A DNA stretch of 64,000 bases from Bowmanella dokdonensis (lineage in GTDB: Bacteria; Pseudomonadota; Gammaproteobacteria; Enterobacterales; Alteromonadaceae), in NCBI RefSeq assembly GCF_017254865.1, contig NZ_JAFKCV010000007.1, positions 124,001 to 188,000 on the forward strand, in the 5' to 3' direction. The notes beneath the pieces were generated by a model that was given only the letters and a program-made list of their open reading frames with translations, did not search any database and was not told where the DNA came from. Below, one piece after another: positions 16,981 to 28,924 of this stretch (position 1 is its first letter; each line of letters starts with the position of its first letter). Both the position numbers and the translations under genes were made by a program.

Positions 16981-18438
16981 TTAAAAATGCGCTGACAGGC
17001 TCTGGTAGAGGCCTTTGAAGCGGGCAAACCGTTCCTGCAGCATTGGGTGACGGAGGGGATCCGGCTGATGCACCTGAACCAGCTCCGGTGCAGGGCAGAT
17101 GTCCTCCAGGGCGGTTTCGGGTTGTACCGCCAGTTGGGCCAGTCGAGCGGCCCCCAGGGCAGGCCCGACTTCGCCGCCGCGCCTGTAAGTCAGTGGTCGG
17201 TTAAGGATGTCGGCCAGCAGTTGACGCCAGTAGGCGCTGCGGCTGCCGCCGCCAATCAGGCTGATCTCATCCGGCACCAGCCCGCTGGCATGTAGGACCT
17301 CGGCGCCCTGTGCCAGGGCGAAACCCACCCCTTCCAGCACCGAGTAGGTCAGACTCTGCTGATTGCTGTCATGATCCAGGCCAAACCAGACACCTTTGGC
17401 TTCCGGCCGGTTATGGGGCGTACGTTCCCCTGAAAGATAAGGCAGGAACAGGGGGGCGGTGGCCGGTTCAGGCGGGCTTTTCTGCAGCGCATCGAGTAAC
17501 TCGGCCACCGGAGCCCTGCAGACCGAATCCGCCAGCCATTGCAGACAACTGGCCGCACTGAGCGTCACCGACATCAGGTGCCAGGTGTGGGGCAGGGCGT
17601 GACAGAAACTGTGCACGGCCGATTCAGGATTGGCCAGAAAGCCGTCGCTGACTGCAAAGTACACGCCCGAAGTGCCCAGAGACAACATGGCCTGGCCGGG
17701 TCTGACCAGACCCACCCCCACCGCACCGGCAGCATTGTCACCGCCGCCGGCCACCAGCGGCACTGGGTTCATGCCCCAGCGACTGGCCAGTTCCGGCAAC
17801 AGGGTGCCTGTGATCTGGTTGCCCTCAAACAGGGCCGGCATCTGTTCTGTGCCCAGACCACAGGCGTTCAGCATCTCGTCACTCCAGTCCCGTTTGCCCA
17901 CATCCAGCCACAGGGTGCCGGCCGAGTCGGACATATCCGAGGCAAAGTCGCCGCTCAGACAAAAGCGCAGGTAGTCTTTGGGCAGCAGCACCTTGGCAAT
18001 CTGTGCAAAATTGTCGGGCTCAAATTGCTTCAGCCAGAGCAGTTTGGGGGCGGTAAAACCCGGCATGGCCAGGTTTCCGGTAATGCGCCGGGCAGCCGGC
18101 ACGGCGTCTTCCAGTTGCCGGCACTGGGCGGCACAGCGGCCGTCGTTCCACAGGATGGCCGGACGGATAATACGCTGTTGCTTGTCCAGCAGGGTAGCGC
18201 CGTGCATTTGTCCGGACAGGCCAATAGCCCTAACCGCGCCCAGGGACTGACGTGAGGCCAGTTCATCCAGGCATAGTTGCAGGGCCTGCCACCAATGCAG
18301 TGGGTCCTGTTCAGACCAGAGTGGATGAGGACGGGAAACAACCAGGGGCGCATTGGCCTGATCCTTCACATGACCGTCCTGCCCCAGCAGGATAACCTTT
18401 ACTCCCGACGTGCCCAGATCGATTCCAAGATACATCAA
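16981..18438 (-). CDS. xylB: xylulokinase
   Basis: FGGY-family carbohydrate kinase of 485 residues that phosphorylates D-xylulose for entry into the pentose phosphate pathway. Motifs: phosphate-binding [10 protein letters not shown] (residues 5-14), [11 protein letters not shown], the catalytic-Asp region [14 protein letters not shown], and the C-terminal [21 protein letters not shown]. First gene of the leftward xylBA unit, divergent from xylR, with the shared control region at 18439-18618. The order xylB-xylA is reversed compared with E. coli. Confidence 0.95.
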   Translation of the reverse strand: MMYLGIDLGTSGVKVILLGQDGHVKDQANAPLVVSRPHPLWSEQDPLHWWQALQLCLDELASRQSLGAVRAIGLSGQMHGATLLDKQQRIIRPAILWNDGRCAAQCRQLEDAVPAARRITGNLAMPGFTAPKLLWLKQFEPDNFAQIAKVLLPKDYLRFCLSGDFASDMSDSAGTLWLDVGKRDWSDEMLNACGLGTEQMPALFEGNQITGTLLPELASRWGMNPVPLVAGGGDNAAGAVGVGLVRPGQAMLSLGTSGVYFAVSDGFLANPESAVHSFCHALPHTWHLMSVTLSAASCLQWLADSVCRAPVAELLDALQKSPPEPATAPLFLPYLSGERTPHNRPEAKGVWFGLDHDSNQQSLTYSVLEGVGFALAQGAEVLHASGLVPDEISLIGGGSRSAYWRQLLADILNRPLTYRRGGEVGPALGAARLAQLAVQPETALEDICPAPELVQVHQPDPLRHPMLQERFARFKGLYQSLSAHF

Positions 18439-18510
18439 CGCTTACCTTTCACGCTTGAAAATATCCTGCAATCCTTGGTCACGGGAGCCTCGGCAGCAAT
18501 TACGATATTT

Positions 18511-18532
18511 CATAATCCTCTGTCGAATTATG
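18511..18532. promoter_or_regulatory. candidate XylR operator between xylB and xylR
   Basis: CATAAT (18511-18516) and ATTATG (18527-18532) are a perfect inverted repeat with a 10-bp spacer, lying in the divergent intergenic region. The position and AT-rich arms suit an AraC-type or LacI-type regulator. It is not an exact match to the E. coli XylR site as I remember it. Confidence 0.45.
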
Positions 18533-18618
18533 GTTCAGGTCTTTTCTGAAATGCTCTGGAAGCTATGATAGCAAAGGGTTGTTAATATTTGGTTAAAACC
18601 AAAAAAGGTAATCGCTAT

Positions 18619-19815
18619 ATGTTTAAGGCCAAACATAGCATCACGCTGTTATTCAATGCCAACAAGGTATACGACCGTCAGGTGATCGAAGGCATCGGTC
18701 ATTACCTGCAGTCATCCAAAGTGGACTGGGATCTGTACCTGGAAGAGGACTTTCTCTGTCGTCTTGAGCAGATCCGAGACTGGAGCGGCCACGGCATCAT
18801 TGCTGACTTTGACGATGTGGACATTCAGCAGGCGTTGCAGGACAGTGAGAAGCCAGTGGTCGGTGTGGGAGGCTCCTATGCCAATCCGGCAGACTATCCT
18901 GCGGTGCCCTATGTGGCCACCGACAACCTCGCTCTGGTGCGGGCCGCCTATGAGCATCTGAAACAAAAGGGCCTGGAGCGTTTCGCTTTTTACAGTCTGC
19001 CTTTTGATGAGCATCACCGCTGGGCCCGGGAGCGGGAAAAGGCCATCCTGGAACTGGTAGCGCAGGACGGTTACGACTGCCAGATTTACCAGGGCCACTG
19101 TACCCGGCCTGAAACCTGGCACTATGCCATGAACCGGCTGACTGACTGGATCCAGTCGTTACCCAAACCCATAGGCATCATTGCCGTGACCGACTCGCGG
19201 GCCAGGCATCTGTTGCAGGCCTGTGACCATATTGGCCTGGTGGTGCCGGATAATGTGGCGATCATAGGCATCGATGACGATGACATCGCCCGTTTCCTCA
19301 GCCGTATCAGTTTAAGCTCTGTGACCCAGGGATGCTTCGAGATGGGCTACCAGGCCGCCAAGCTGCTGCACAGACAACTGAGTGACAGCAGATCGGGTAA
19401 CAAGCAGATACTGATCCCGCCAGCCGGGGTGGCGGCCCGTCAGTCCACCGACTTCAAGGCGCTCAAGGATCCCCATGTCATACAGGCGATGCATTATATC
19501 CGCCAGCACGCTACCCGTGGCATCAAGGTGGAACAGGTGACCGATTATGTGGGTATTTCCCGTTCCAATCTGGAACAGCGTTTTCGCGCCGAACGGGGAC
19601 ATTCCATCCATACTGAATTGCATAACCAGAAGCTGGGCCGGGCTTGCAAGATGCTGCTCGACACCCAGGTCAGTCCGGCCGATATTGCCAGTGTGTGCGG
19701 CTATCCGTCCTTGCAGTACATGTACGCCGTATTCAAACGGCACTTCGAGCAGACGCCCACCGAGTACCGCCATCAACATCAGTCTTCAGGGACAAGCCAG
19801 GTGGTAAATTTTTAG
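18619..19815 (+). CDS. xylR: xylose operon activator XylR
   Basis: A 398-residue regulator with the E. coli XylR architecture: an N-terminal LacI-type periplasmic-binding-like sensor (MFKAKHSITLLFNANKVYDR; GHGIIADFDDVDIQQAL; IIAVTDSRARHLLQACDHIG; IGIDDDDIARFLS) and a C-terminal AraC-type DNA-binding domain of two HTH motifs (AMHYIRQHATRGIKVEQV; DIASVCGYPSLQYMYAVFKRHF). The start ATG 18619 matches the usual N-terminus; the upstream ATG at 18589 is rejected. D-xylose binding to the sensor should activate xylBA. Divergent from xylB. Confidence 0.95.
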   Translation: MFKAKHSITLLFNANKVYDRQVIEGIGHYLQSSKVDWDLYLEEDFLCRLEQIRDWSGHGIIADFDDVDIQQALQDSEKPVVGVGGSYANPADYPAVPYVATDNLALVRAAYEHLKQKGLERFAFYSLPFDEHHRWAREREKAILELVAQDGYDCQIYQGHCTRPETWHYAMNRLTDWIQSLPKPIGIIAVTDSRARHLLQACDHIGLVVPDNVAIIGIDDDDIARFLSRISLSSVTQGCFEMGYQAAKLLHRQLSDSRSGNKQILIPPAGVAARQSTDFKALKDPHVIQAMHYIRQHATRGIKVEQVTDYVGISRSNLEQRFRAERGHSIHTELHNQKLGRACKMLLDTQVSPADIASVCGYPSLQYMYAVFKRHFEQTPTEYRHQHQSSGTSQVVNF

Positions 19816-20001
19816 GGAATGACTGAGATTCTCTTATCCTGAGTTTTAAAGAGCCTTCCTAAAGTCAGGCACGTTCCTTGCCTAGGGTTTTCTGACAGAC
19901 AAGAACTGACTTGAACGACCCTGCAAGGCGCTAAAACAGGGCCGTCAGTCAGGTGAGCCTGTTTAGGCTGTCGTCAGATGGCAACAACCCAGGGAGGGAG
20001 C

Positions 20002-21018
20002 ATGACACAGGCAAGGGAAAACTGGATAGATGGGGTCAAGGGGCTGACCATCAGCCTCGTGGTATTGCATCATGTGTTGATGGGCATCAATGCCGGCCCT
20101 GGATTTCCCGAAGGTCTGATGGAAATCTATCTGCTGACCACTCCCATTCGTATGCCGCTGTTTTTTCTGGTGGCCGGCTTTTTTGCCCGTCAGGCGCTGA
20201 CATCCGACCTGGCCGCCTTCGTTGATAAAAAGGTGCTGTATTTCGCCTATTTCTTTCTACTGTGGAATAGCATCAGTGTGGTCAGTCGTTATCTGCTTGG
20301 GAACTTTACCAATAACCAGGTCGAACTGGCTCAGTTGGGGCGTTTTCTGTGGGAGCCCTCCTATACCCTGTGGTTTCTGTACGCCCTGTTGCTGGCCTTT
20401 TCAGTTGCCCGGCTGACCCGCTCCGTTCCTTTCTGGCTGCAACTGGCAGGTGCGCTGTTGCTGGCTTTTGTGGTCGGATTTGGCCAGTCTGACGCTCTGC
20501 CTTATGTGTTTACCGGCACAATCCGGTTTTATCCCTTCTTTCTCTGTGGCTGTTATGGTTCAACCATGATCCGCAGGGCAGTGCGCAGTGGAACCTGGAG
20601 CGATATCCTGTGCTTCACTGTTGGCTACCTGGGTCTGGCGTTTCTTGCCTACCGCTTCTTTGCGGTTGCCAATCCGCTGCTCTACTACCCCATGGCGATA
20701 CTCAGCAGTGCCGCCATCATGTGTCTGGTCTGCAAACTGGACCGCACTGCTCCGGGTCGTTTGTTGCAATACGTCGGGGAACGCAGTCTGCCCATCTACC
20801 TGATGCACTTTATTCCCGCCGCCGGGGTACGGGTGGTGGCCACCAAACTGGGTTTTGCCGACTATCCGGTGATGATCCTGTTGGTGGGAACGCCAGTGGC
20901 TATCCTGGCCTGCCTAGGGGTTAACGCCTGGCTGAAGCGAACCCCCAGGCTGACTTTTCTGATTCGGCGGCCCGATTGGTGTCATTACCGTCCTGCCTCC
21001 AGGCAAATGGCTATCTGA
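20002..21018 (+). CDS. acyltransferase-3 family membrane protein
   Basis: A 338-residue integral membrane acyltransferase of the OafA/NolX type with about ten helices. The catalytic His motif sits in the first segment ([14 protein letters not shown], residues 15-28), followed by the Arg of [16 protein letters not shown], a hallmark of the family. Members O-acylate sugars or lipids on the periplasmic face. ATG 20002 follows GGGAGGGAG; the in-frame ATG at 19978 lacks a site. Its 3' end overlaps the convergent fghA by 8 bp. Substrate unknown. Confidence 0.85.
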   Translation: MTQARENWIDGVKGLTISLVVLHHVLMGINAGPGFPEGLMEIYLLTTPIRMPLFFLVAGFFARQALTSDLAAFVDKKVLYFAYFFLLWNSISVVSRYLLGNFTNNQVELAQLGRFLWEPSYTLWFLYALLLAFSVARLTRSVPFWLQLAGALLLAFVVGFGQSDALPYVFTGTIRFYPFFLCGCYGSTMIRRAVRSGTWSDILCFTVGYLGLAFLAYRFFAVANPLLYYPMAILSSAAIMCLVCKLDRTAPGRLLQYVGERSLPIYLMHFIPAAGVRVVATKLGFADYPVMILLVGTPVAILACLGVNAWLKRTPRLTFLIRRPDWCHYRPASRQMAI

Positions 21019-21862
21019 GCCGATTCAGATGGACCGCGTGGAAACGCAGGTGATCCTCAATAAAGCTGGCGATAAAGTAATAGCTGTGGTCATAGCCCTG
21101 GTGATAACGAAACTCGCCCGGGTAACCGCATTCGATACAAAGCCGCTCAAGAGGACGGGTCAGCTTCTGGCTGGCGAGGAAATTGTCTTCCAGTCCCTGA
21201 TCAATCAGTATCGGCAGCCTGGTTTTCGGGTTTGACTTGCTCAGCAGGTAACAGGCGTCATATTGCTGCCACCTGCCTTTATCCTCGCCCAGATAGGCCG
21301 TGAAGGCTTTTTGCCCCCAGGGACAATCCGCCGGGTTGACGATAGGCGCAAAGGCCGACACCGAAGTGAACCGCTGTGGGTTACGCAGGGCCAGCACCAG
21401 GGCGCCGTGGCCGCCCATGGAGTGACCGGCAATGGCGGCTTTACCCAGCTTGAAACTGGCTTGCAACAGGGCGGGTAACTCGTCCATCAAGTAGTCGTAC
21501 ATCCGGTAATGCCGATCCCAGGGAGACTGGGTGGCATTGAGATAAAAGCCGGCACCTTTGCCCAAATCATAGGCTTCGTCGTCCGCTACCTCTTCCCCTC
21601 TGGGGCTGGTGTCAGGGATCACCAGCATGATGCCAAGCTCGGCGGCCACTCTCTGTGCCCCTGCCTTGGTGGAAAAATTCTCATCGTTGCAGGTCAGCCC
21701 CGACAGCCAGTAAAGCACCGGTAAGGGTTCATCCTGCTGTGCCTGGGGTGGCAAATAGACAGAAAACTGCATCTTGCAGTTAAGAACCCTGGAGTCGTGC
21801 TCGAAGCGCTTCTGCCAGCCACCAAAACATTTAAACGCGGATTTCTCACTAAGTTGGCTCAT
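21011..21862 (-). CDS. fghA: S-formylglutathione hydrolase
   Basis: A cytoplasmic serine hydrolase of 283 residues completing glutathione-dependent formaldehyde oxidation (S-formylglutathione to formate plus GSH). It has the nucleophile elbow [10 protein letters not shown] (Ser about 148), the acid in DQGLEDNFL, and the catalytic His in [16 protein letters not shown]. The N-terminus ([14 protein letters not shown]...[12 protein letters not shown]) is typical. It lies 25 bp after frmA with a GGAGAAAAGG ribosome-binding site. Confidence 0.95.
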   Translation of the reverse strand: MSQLSEKSAFKCFGGWQKRFEHDSRVLNCKMQFSVYLPPQAQQDEPLPVLYWLSGLTCNDENFSTKAGAQRVAAELGIMLVIPDTSPRGEEVADDEAYDLGKGAGFYLNATQSPWDRHYRMYDYLMDELPALLQASFKLGKAAIAGHSMGGHGALVLALRNPQRFTSVSAFAPIVNPADCPWGQKAFTAYLGEDKGRWQQYDACYLLSKSNPKTRLPILIDQGLEDNFLASQKLTRPLERLCIECGYPGEFRYHQGYDHSYYFIASFIEDHLRFHAVHLNRLR

Positions 21863-21887
21863 CCTTTTCTCCTTCCTCCTCAGTCTG

Positions 21888-23030
<1,143 letters not shown>

Positions 23031-23113
23031 TTAATTGGCGTATTTATGTTGAAGACTAAGTCTATCAAGCATGACGGCGTTTGGAACGCGACTAATCTGA
23101 TGATTTGAAGGGT

Positions 23114-23330
23114 CTGCCAGTAATCTTTCACCTCTTTGGATGTCATGCAGGCCGATGCAATACAGCTTGAGGCTGGCGGACGGATTAATGGTGAACCCGA
23201 TTTGCCTGTCATGTCCGCCCTTGGAGATGGTGCCGACATCTTTGTCGGCCATCAGGCTGGCGATATCGACCAATGAGGTACCGGAATCGCACCATTCGAC
23301 TCCCTGATGCTTTGCGCCTCTTACTTTCAT
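23114..23330 (-). pseudogene. decayed CBS-domain gene fragment
   Basis: In one minus-strand frame, positions ~23327-23193 encode SLVDIASLMADKDVGTI followed by DRQIGF, which matches the first half of a CBS-domain protein. The expected continuation (an IASxMTSKEVK motif) appears in a shifted frame at about 23173-23114, after a region where the D-R-D-I-type loop is lost. The second CBS domain is missing altogether. This reads as a frameshifted remnant. It sits in the 841-bp gap between frmA and the SulP gene; 23331-23847 shows nothing else I can support. Confidence 0.45.
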
Positions 23331-23847
23331 GCTGTTCGCCTTTTCACTGAAACAGGTGACTGAACATCAGGTTGAACACTTGGTTCAATCTTTCACTGGT
23401 AAGGTTATTAAAAACCGGCAGGCACTGCCCCGGGCTGTGCCTGCAGCACTGAAAATGCTGGTCTCCGGCTGGCTGAAGTTCGCTGAAAGGCAGCTACCTG
23501 TTTGGCCTCCCGGGAAGTTCTGTCGTCAGTGGTGGGACAGTGCAGGGCAACATGGGAAAGGGGAAAACACCATGGCCTTCCAGCCCCGTTAAGTAACTGT
23601 ATCTTGGTGTTTTTATGTGTCTGCGGGCGGCTGCCGGTTGTTATTCCAGCGTCATCTGCGTATCATCCGCGACCTTGCAAAGATTGACAGAAGCCTGATT
23701 CGTGCTGCTTACGCCACCCTAGAACTGACCTTTCCTTTGGCTGCAAACTCTGCCCTGCGGGCAAAAATGCCAGCCGCACTTTGTCTCCGGACTATCCTTA
23801 GAATCGGCCGCCTGGTCGTGTTTTCAGTTAAAAAGAAGAGATTTATT

Positions 23848-25341
23848 ATGCTATTACACTCAACCAAGCAGGATTGGCTGGGCAATATCCGTGGTGATCT
23901 GCTGGCCGGCCTGGTGGTTGCCCTGGCTCTGATCCCAGAAGCTATCGCCTTTTCCATTATCGCTGGTGTCGACCCCAAAGTCGGCCTCTATGCCTCATTC
24001 TGTATTGCCGTGATTATCGCAATAGTCGGCGGGCGTCCCGGTATGATCTCGGCCGCCACCGGCGCCATGGCCCTGGTCATGGTGACGCTGGTCAAGGAAC
24101 ATGGTCTGCAGTATTTACTGGCAGCGACCCTGTTGACCGGGGGGCTGCAGATACTGGCCGGTTATCTGAAACTGGGCAGTCTGATGTCCTTTGTGTCCCG
24201 CTCGGTGGTCACAGGTTTTGTCAACGCCCTGGCTATTCTGATTTTTATGGCCCAGTTGCCCGAGCTGACCAATGTGACCTGGCATGTGTATGCCATGACC
24301 GCAGCCGGCCTGGGCATCATCTATCTGTTTCCCTATCTGCCGGTGGTGGGTAAGGTGATTCCCTCGCCGTTGGTTTGTATTCTGGGGTTGACCCTGGTCG
24401 CCGTGTTCCTCGGCCTGGATATCCGTACTGTGGGGGATATGGGCCAGCTACCGGATACTTTGCCGGTATTCCTGTGGCCCGAGGTACCCTTGAACTTCGA
24501 AACCCTGGCGATCATCTTCCCTTATTCGGCTGGGCTGGCCGTAGTCGGTCTGCTGGAATCCCTGATGACCGCCACCATAGTGGACGATCTGACAGACACG
24601 GACAGCGACAAAAACCGTGAGTGCAAGGGGCAGGGGATTGCCAACATCGGCGCAGGTCTGTTGGGCGGTATGGCCGGCTGTGCCATGATTGGCCAATCCA
24701 TTATCAATGTGAAATCCGGCGGAAGGGGACGCCTGTCGACGCTGGTAGCAGGGATATTTTTGCTGATCATGGTGGTTTTCCTGTCGGACTGGCTGAAGCT
24801 GATACCCATGGCGGCGCTGGTGGCGGTGATGATTATGGTGTCCATTGGTACGTTCAGTTGGGAGTCTGTGCGCAACCTCAGATCTCATCCTCTGTCCTAC
24901 AATATAGGGATGCTGGCGACCGTGATGGTGACGGTGGCGACCCACAATCTGGCCTACGGTGTGTTTGTTGGGGTGCTGTTCGCCTCGGTGTTTTTTGCCA
25001 ACAAAGTCAGCCACTTTATGTACATCGACAAAGAACTGAATGAACAGGGCACTATCCGGACTTACCGGGTCATCGGCCAGGTATTTTTCAACTCTGCGGA
25101 TAAATTCAGCGCCGGCTTTGATTTCAAGGAGGTGGTTGATAAGGTGGTCATAGACCTGCATCGGGCGCACTTCTGGGATGTATCGGCGGTGGCGGCCCTG
25201 GACAAAGTGGTTATCAAGTTTCGTCGCGAAGGAGCCGAAGTGGAACTGATTGGTCTCAACGAGGCCAGCGAAACCATAGTGGATCGTTTCGGGGTGCATG
25301 ATAAACCGGAAGAAATTGAGAAGGTACTGGGAGGACATTAA
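23848..25341 (+). CDS. SulP-family anion transporter with STAS domain
   Basis: A 497-residue inner-membrane transporter. The N-terminal core begins [38 protein letters not shown], the SulP signature, with about eleven helices to residue ~395. A C-terminal STAS domain ([19 protein letters not shown]...[23 protein letters not shown]) follows. Members move sulfate, bicarbonate or other anions with Na+ or H+. ATG 23848 has AAGAAGAG upstream; the frame stays open 77 codons further but that stretch is not membrane-like. The stop overlaps the next gene's ATG (TAATG), so translation is coupled to the Usp protein. Bicarbonate is a plausible substrate. Confidence 0.9.
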   Translation: MLLHSTKQDWLGNIRGDLLAGLVVALALIPEAIAFSIIAGVDPKVGLYASFCIAVIIAIVGGRPGMISAATGAMALVMVTLVKEHGLQYLLAATLLTGGLQILAGYLKLGSLMSFVSRSVVTGFVNALAILIFMAQLPELTNVTWHVYAMTAAGLGIIYLFPYLPVVGKVIPSPLVCILGLTLVAVFLGLDIRTVGDMGQLPDTLPVFLWPEVPLNFETLAIIFPYSAGLAVVGLLESLMTATIVDDLTDTDSDKNRECKGQGIANIGAGLLGGMAGCAMIGQSIINVKSGGRGRLSTLVAGIFLLIMVVFLSDWLKLIPMAALVAVMIMVSIGTFSWESVRNLRSHPLSYNIGMLATVMVTVATHNLAYGVFVGVLFASVFFANKVSHFMYIDKELNEQGTIRTYRVIGQVFFNSADKFSAGFDFKEVVDKVVIDLHRAHFWDVSAVAALDKVVIKFRREGAEVELIGLNEASETIVDRFGVHDKPEEIEKVLGGH

Positions 25342-26204
25342 TGACCGAATCAACTACCCCTGTGGTGTTGGCCGGAATCGACGGTTCCAACATCAGCCAT
25401 GCGGTGGCGGATTATGCAGGCTGGATCGCCGCCAGGGTCGATGCGCCGCTCAAGCTGCTGCATAATCTGGAACGGCTCGAAACCCCCATGGTCGCCGATT
25501 TAACCGGCAGCATCGGCCTGGGCACCCGCGAAACCCTGCTCGAAGAACTGACTGAAGTGGAGTCCAGGCGCAGCAAGATTATGCTGGAGCAGGGCAAGCT
25601 GATGCTGGAGGAAGCCCGCAAGCGGGCCACGGCCTTTGATGTCCAGCATACCATTCTCTGCCAGCGTCACGGCGGCCTGCCGGAAACCCTGGTGGATATG
25701 GAAGAGGATATCCGCGTGCTGGTGCTGGGCGTCCGGGGTGAAGCACACGACAATCAGCAGGGTCTGGGCAATCAACTGGAAACCGTGATCCGTGCCTTGC
25801 ACAAGCCGGTGCTGGTGGTCAACCGCAACTTTGAGCGGCCCGAACGTATTATGCTGGCCTATGATGACAGCGAAGCGGCGCAAAAGGCGCTGAATATGCT
25901 GGTCACCAGCCCCCTGTACAAAGGCATGACCTGCCATGTGGTACATGTTGGCAAGGATGATCAGCCGACCGAAGAGCTGCTGGGCAGGGCCAGGCAGCGG
26001 CTGGAACAGGCAGGCCTGGATGTACGCGTGGCGAAGCTGAAGGGCACGCCGGAGGAGGAGCTGATCGGCTATCAGGAGCAGCACGGCATACAGATGATAG
26101 TGATGGGCTCTTTCGGCCACAGCCGCCTGCGGGAAATGCTGCTCGGCAGCTTTACCCTGAAGATGCTGGAGAAGGTGAAAATCCCCTTATTGCTGTTACG
26201 CTGA
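25341..26204 (+). CDS. tandem universal stress protein (UspA family)
   Basis: A 287-residue cytoplasmic protein with two Usp domains (about residues 8-155 and 166-287). The C-terminal domain keeps the ATP-binding signature GSFGHSRLREMLLGSFT; the N-terminal half has VLGVRGEAHDNQQGLGN instead, so only one half may bind nucleotide. It overlaps the SulP stop codon by one base, a pairing repeatedly seen for SulP transporters and Usp proteins, which suggests that it regulates or senses the state of the transporter. A strong terminator follows 20 bp after its stop. Confidence 0.9.
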   Translation: MTESTTPVVLAGIDGSNISHAVADYAGWIAARVDAPLKLLHNLERLETPMVADLTGSIGLGTRETLLEELTEVESRRSKIMLEQGKLMLEEARKRATAFDVQHTILCQRHGGLPETLVDMEEDIRVLVLGVRGEAHDNQQGLGNQLETVIRALHKPVLVVNRNFERPERIMLAYDDSEAAQKALNMLVTSPLYKGMTCHVVHVGKDDQPTEELLGRARQRLEQAGLDVRVAKLKGTPEEELIGYQEQHGIQMIVMGSFGHSRLREMLLGSFTLKMLEKVKIPLLLLR

Positions 26205-26224
26205 GTAATCCAGCAATATAAATG

Positions 26225-26248
26225 AAAACGGCCCGGTAGGGCCGTTTT
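26225..26248. terminator. bidirectional rho-independent terminator
   Basis: AAAACGGCCC (26225-26234), loop GGTA, GGGCCGTTTT (26239-26248): a perfect 10-bp stem with A and T tracts on either side. It ends the SulP/Usp operon on the plus strand and the beta-barrel gene on the minus strand. Confidence 0.92.
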
Positions 26249-26259
26249 GCTGTCCGCGA

Positions 26260-27084
26260 TCAGAACTGACCGATCAGACTTAAACCATAGGTCTTGTAAT
26301 CTGAATCGTCGGTGGCACCACTGTAATTGACCGACATGGCCAGGTTTTCGGTGAAGTAGTGCTTGCCGGCCAAACTGAAGCTGTTGTCATCGCCGCAACT
26401 GACGCCGACCGAGCTGGTCTGGCTAAAATAGTAATCCAGCGTGGCTGACCAATAATCTTCATCCGAGTATTCGAGATCGGCGGTTGACAGCTCTATTTTT
26501 TGGTAGCTGAAGCCTACTCCCAGATAACGTTCGTCGCCTAGGTGGGTAAAGTAGCGGCTGCTGAAGCCAGGTGCATCCAGATCCTCATCCAGGGTTGCAG
26601 TAAAGCCGAGATAGTCTTTTCCCTGCAACTGGTGGGTATAACTGGCGGTGACACTGTAGTGGGTATCACTGCGCTCAGGTGCCACGGCCTGCAGTTTTAC
26701 CAGCAGGTTGGGGCTGAGCAGATAACCCACAGAGAATGACTTGGTGTCCGCGCTACCCTGATCGTAATCTGACTTGTAGTACTGGGCGCCGAGCAGAAGG
26801 TTGCCATAAAACAGCTCACCGCCTACGTTCCAGGAATCGTAATAATCATTGTCCGCGTAACCAGCTTTGACATTGCTTTTGCTGTTGATGTAATCGAATT
26901 CGGCAAGGGGACCGAGGGTTTGCTTGGGGCTGAAGTAGTATTGACTGCCCACAGACCATAACTCGGTATCCTGATAATCTGAATCAATCTTCTGCACGTA
27001 TAGTTGAGTGAACGACTGGTAGCTCTGGGCCGAGGCCAGGGTGGAGCAAAGCAGCATGGAAGCGAGTACCGTCAGTTTTTTCAT
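26260..27084 (-). CDS. putative outer-membrane beta-barrel protein (porin-like)
   Basis: A 274-residue secreted protein: signal peptide MKKLTVLASMLLCSTLASA, then alternating amphipathic strands rich in Tyr and Asp (WSVGSQYYFS, YYDSWNVGGELFYGNLLLGAQYYKSDYD, YWSATLDYYFS), ending SLIGQF with the terminal Phe typical of Bam substrates. AAGGACAG precedes the ATG. This looks like the 'putative porin' family of Alteromonadales (about 14-16 strands). A single gene; its transported substrate, if any, is unknown. Confidence 0.75.
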   Translation of the reverse strand: MKKLTVLASMLLCSTLASAQSYQSFTQLYVQKIDSDYQDTELWSVGSQYYFSPKQTLGPLAEFDYINSKSNVKAGYADNDYYDSWNVGGELFYGNLLLGAQYYKSDYDQGSADTKSFSVGYLLSPNLLVKLQAVAPERSDTHYSVTASYTHQLQGKDYLGFTATLDEDLDAPGFSSRYFTHLGDERYLGVGFSYQKIELSTADLEYSDEDYWSATLDYYFSQTSSVGVSCGDDNSFSLAGKHYFTENLAMSVNYSGATDDSDYKTYGLSLIGQF

Positions 27085-27298
27085 GAGACTGTCCTTTGTC
27101 TTTTTAATCAGGCTGCGGATGTTACCCGCAGGGTCGGAGCAGGCAAAGGAGGCAATTGTAAAAAACTGTTCAGTTGATCTGAAATTGACGCGGATCAGTA
27201 AAAAAATACCTAAGTTGCTGATAATTAGGTTTCTTTGAGCGGGTTTGTACTATGCTGAATAAATCCAACGATTTCTTTGTGACAAGAGAAAATCAACC

Positions 27299-28924
27299 AT
27301 GCTGAACCAATACTCAGTGAAGATCCGCCTGACTGTTCTGGTGGTTCTGCCCATTTTGTTTTACATCCTTTCCGCCACCAGTTATCTGACGACCCTGGGC
27401 GATATGAACCAGGGCATTGGTAGTCTGTATGACGACAGGGTGGTGCCCCTGAAGCAGATTAAGGTGGTGTCGGACAACTACGCTGTCGAGATAGTCGATA
27501 TCCTCCATAAATACCGGGCCGGACTCATCACTGAGGGTGAACTCCGCCAGCGCATGGATGCGGCTGAGAAAAAGGCAGATGAGGAATGGAAAACCTACAA
27601 GGCGACCAAACTGACGGATAGGGAAGTGGAGTTGGCTAAACAGGCTGAAACCAATCTGGTGCCCGTGAAGCAAAAAATTGAGCAATATCGTGGCCTGTTG
27701 AGCGCCGGTACCCTGAAGAGTCAACCGGCTGAAACCTTTGTCAGGGAACTCTACCTGGCATTCGATCCGTTGAGCGCAAGCTATCAGGAACTGATTGAAT
27801 TACAATTGGATGAGGCGGACAAATTCCGGCAGCAGGCCGATGCAAGCTATACCAGCACATTGAGCTGGATGATCGTCAAAATGGTCGCGCTGTTGTTGAT
27901 TATGCTGGGAGTGGCGTGGTTTATTTACCGCTCCATTCAGAATCCCCTGACCGACCTAAAAAATACCATTACCCGAATCGCCGCCGATGCGAACCTGACC
28001 TTGCGGGTGAGGGCGGTGGGCAGGGATGAGTTTGCCGAAACCGCCGGTGGCTTTAACCAGATGCTGGAGCGTATCCACGCGCTGGTCAAGGATGTCGCGC
28101 AGGCCTCCACCACATTGTCGGCGGCCGCGGAAGAAATGCATTCCATCAGCACTCAGGTCGCCAGCACGGCGACGGAGCAGGAGCATCAGACTACCCAGAT
28201 CGCCACGGCGGTGACCGAAATGACGGCAGCGATCCAGGAAGTGGCGCAAAATGCCCTTAACACCTCGCAAAAGGCCAATAACGCCGATCAACAGGCGCAA
28301 CTGGGCCAGTCCAAGGTACAGGAAAATATCCAGTCTATCGACGAGTTATCTAAGGTGGTCAATGACTCCAGCGGGGTCATTCAGCAACTGCATAGCCAGG
28401 CCAATGAAATTAACCAGGTGGTGCAGTTGATCCAGAGCGTGGCCGAGCAGACCAACCTCCTGGCGCTGAATGCCGCCATTGAGGCGGCCAGGGCCGGGGA
28501 TTCAGGGCGGGGATTTGCGGTGGTAGCCGATGAGGTGCGGCAACTGGCCCATAATACCCAGAAAGCCACCGAATCCATCAGCGACATGATTAGTAAACTA
28601 CAGGTGGCCGCCAAACAGGCGGTAGACAGTATGGGTAAGGCTCAGGAACGGGCCGGCGACAGCGTCGGTCACGCCCAGGAGTCCTCCAGGGTATTGCAGG
28701 ATATTCTGGATGCTGTCACCGAAATTGCCGATATGAATGTGCAGGTCTCCACCGCTACCGAGGAGCAGACCACGGTGGCCAATGAGATCAGCGCCAATGT
28801 CAACGAGTTCAGTCTCAGCATTGCCAGCGTGACGGAAAGCTCACAGCAAAATGCCGAGGCCAGCAGCGAACTGGCCAAGCTGGCGGAGCAGTTGCACCAG
28901 CAGGTCAGGGCTTTTCAGGTCTGA
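27299..28924 (+). CDS. methyl-accepting chemotaxis protein
   Basis: A 541-residue chemoreceptor: TM1 near residues 10-30, a periplasmic four-helix-bundle (4HB_MCP) sensor to about 200, TM2 ([20 protein letters not shown]), a HAMP domain starting at [11 protein letters not shown] (~225-280), and a long cytoplasmic coiled coil with the hairpin tip [18 protein letters not shown] from residue 383, where CheA and CheW bind. No C-terminal pentapeptide for CheR is seen. No che genes are nearby. Its 3' end overlaps the convergent acetyltransferase gene by 10 bp. Ligand unknown. Confidence 0.95.
   Translation: MLNQYSVKIRLTVLVVLPILFYILSATSYLTTLGDMNQGIGSLYDDRVVPLKQIKVVSDNYAVEIVDILHKYRAGLITEGELRQRMDAAEKKADEEWKTYKATKLTDREVELAKQAETNLVPVKQKIEQYRGLLSAGTLKSQPAETFVRELYLAFDPLSASYQELIELQLDEADKFRQQADASYTSTLSWMIVKMVALLLIMLGVAWFIYRSIQNPLTDLKNTITRIAADANLTLRVRAVGRDEFAETAGGFNQMLERIHALVKDVAQASTTLSAAAEEMHSISTQVASTATEQEHQTTQIATAVTEMTAAIQEVAQNALNTSQKANNADQQAQLGQSKVQENIQSIDELSKVVNDSSGVIQQLHSQANEINQVVQLIQSVAEQTNLLALNAAIEAARAGDSGRGFAVVADEVRQLAHNTQKATESISDMISKLQVAAKQAVDSMGKAQERAGDSVGHAQESSRVLQDILDAVTEIADMNVQVSTATEEQTTVANEISANVNEFSLSIASVTESSQQNAEASSELAKLAEQLHQQVRAFQV

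Noticed and set aside
15552-17027. Longer xylA frame starting at 17027
   Set aside because: The extra 52 residues overlap xylB, are Arg/Ser-rich and follow no ribosome-binding site; the conserved start MAQYFDQ is at 16871.
24448-25353. 301-residue minus-strand ORF
   Set aside because: Antisense shadow of the SulP gene, His/Gln-rich, no recognisable domain.
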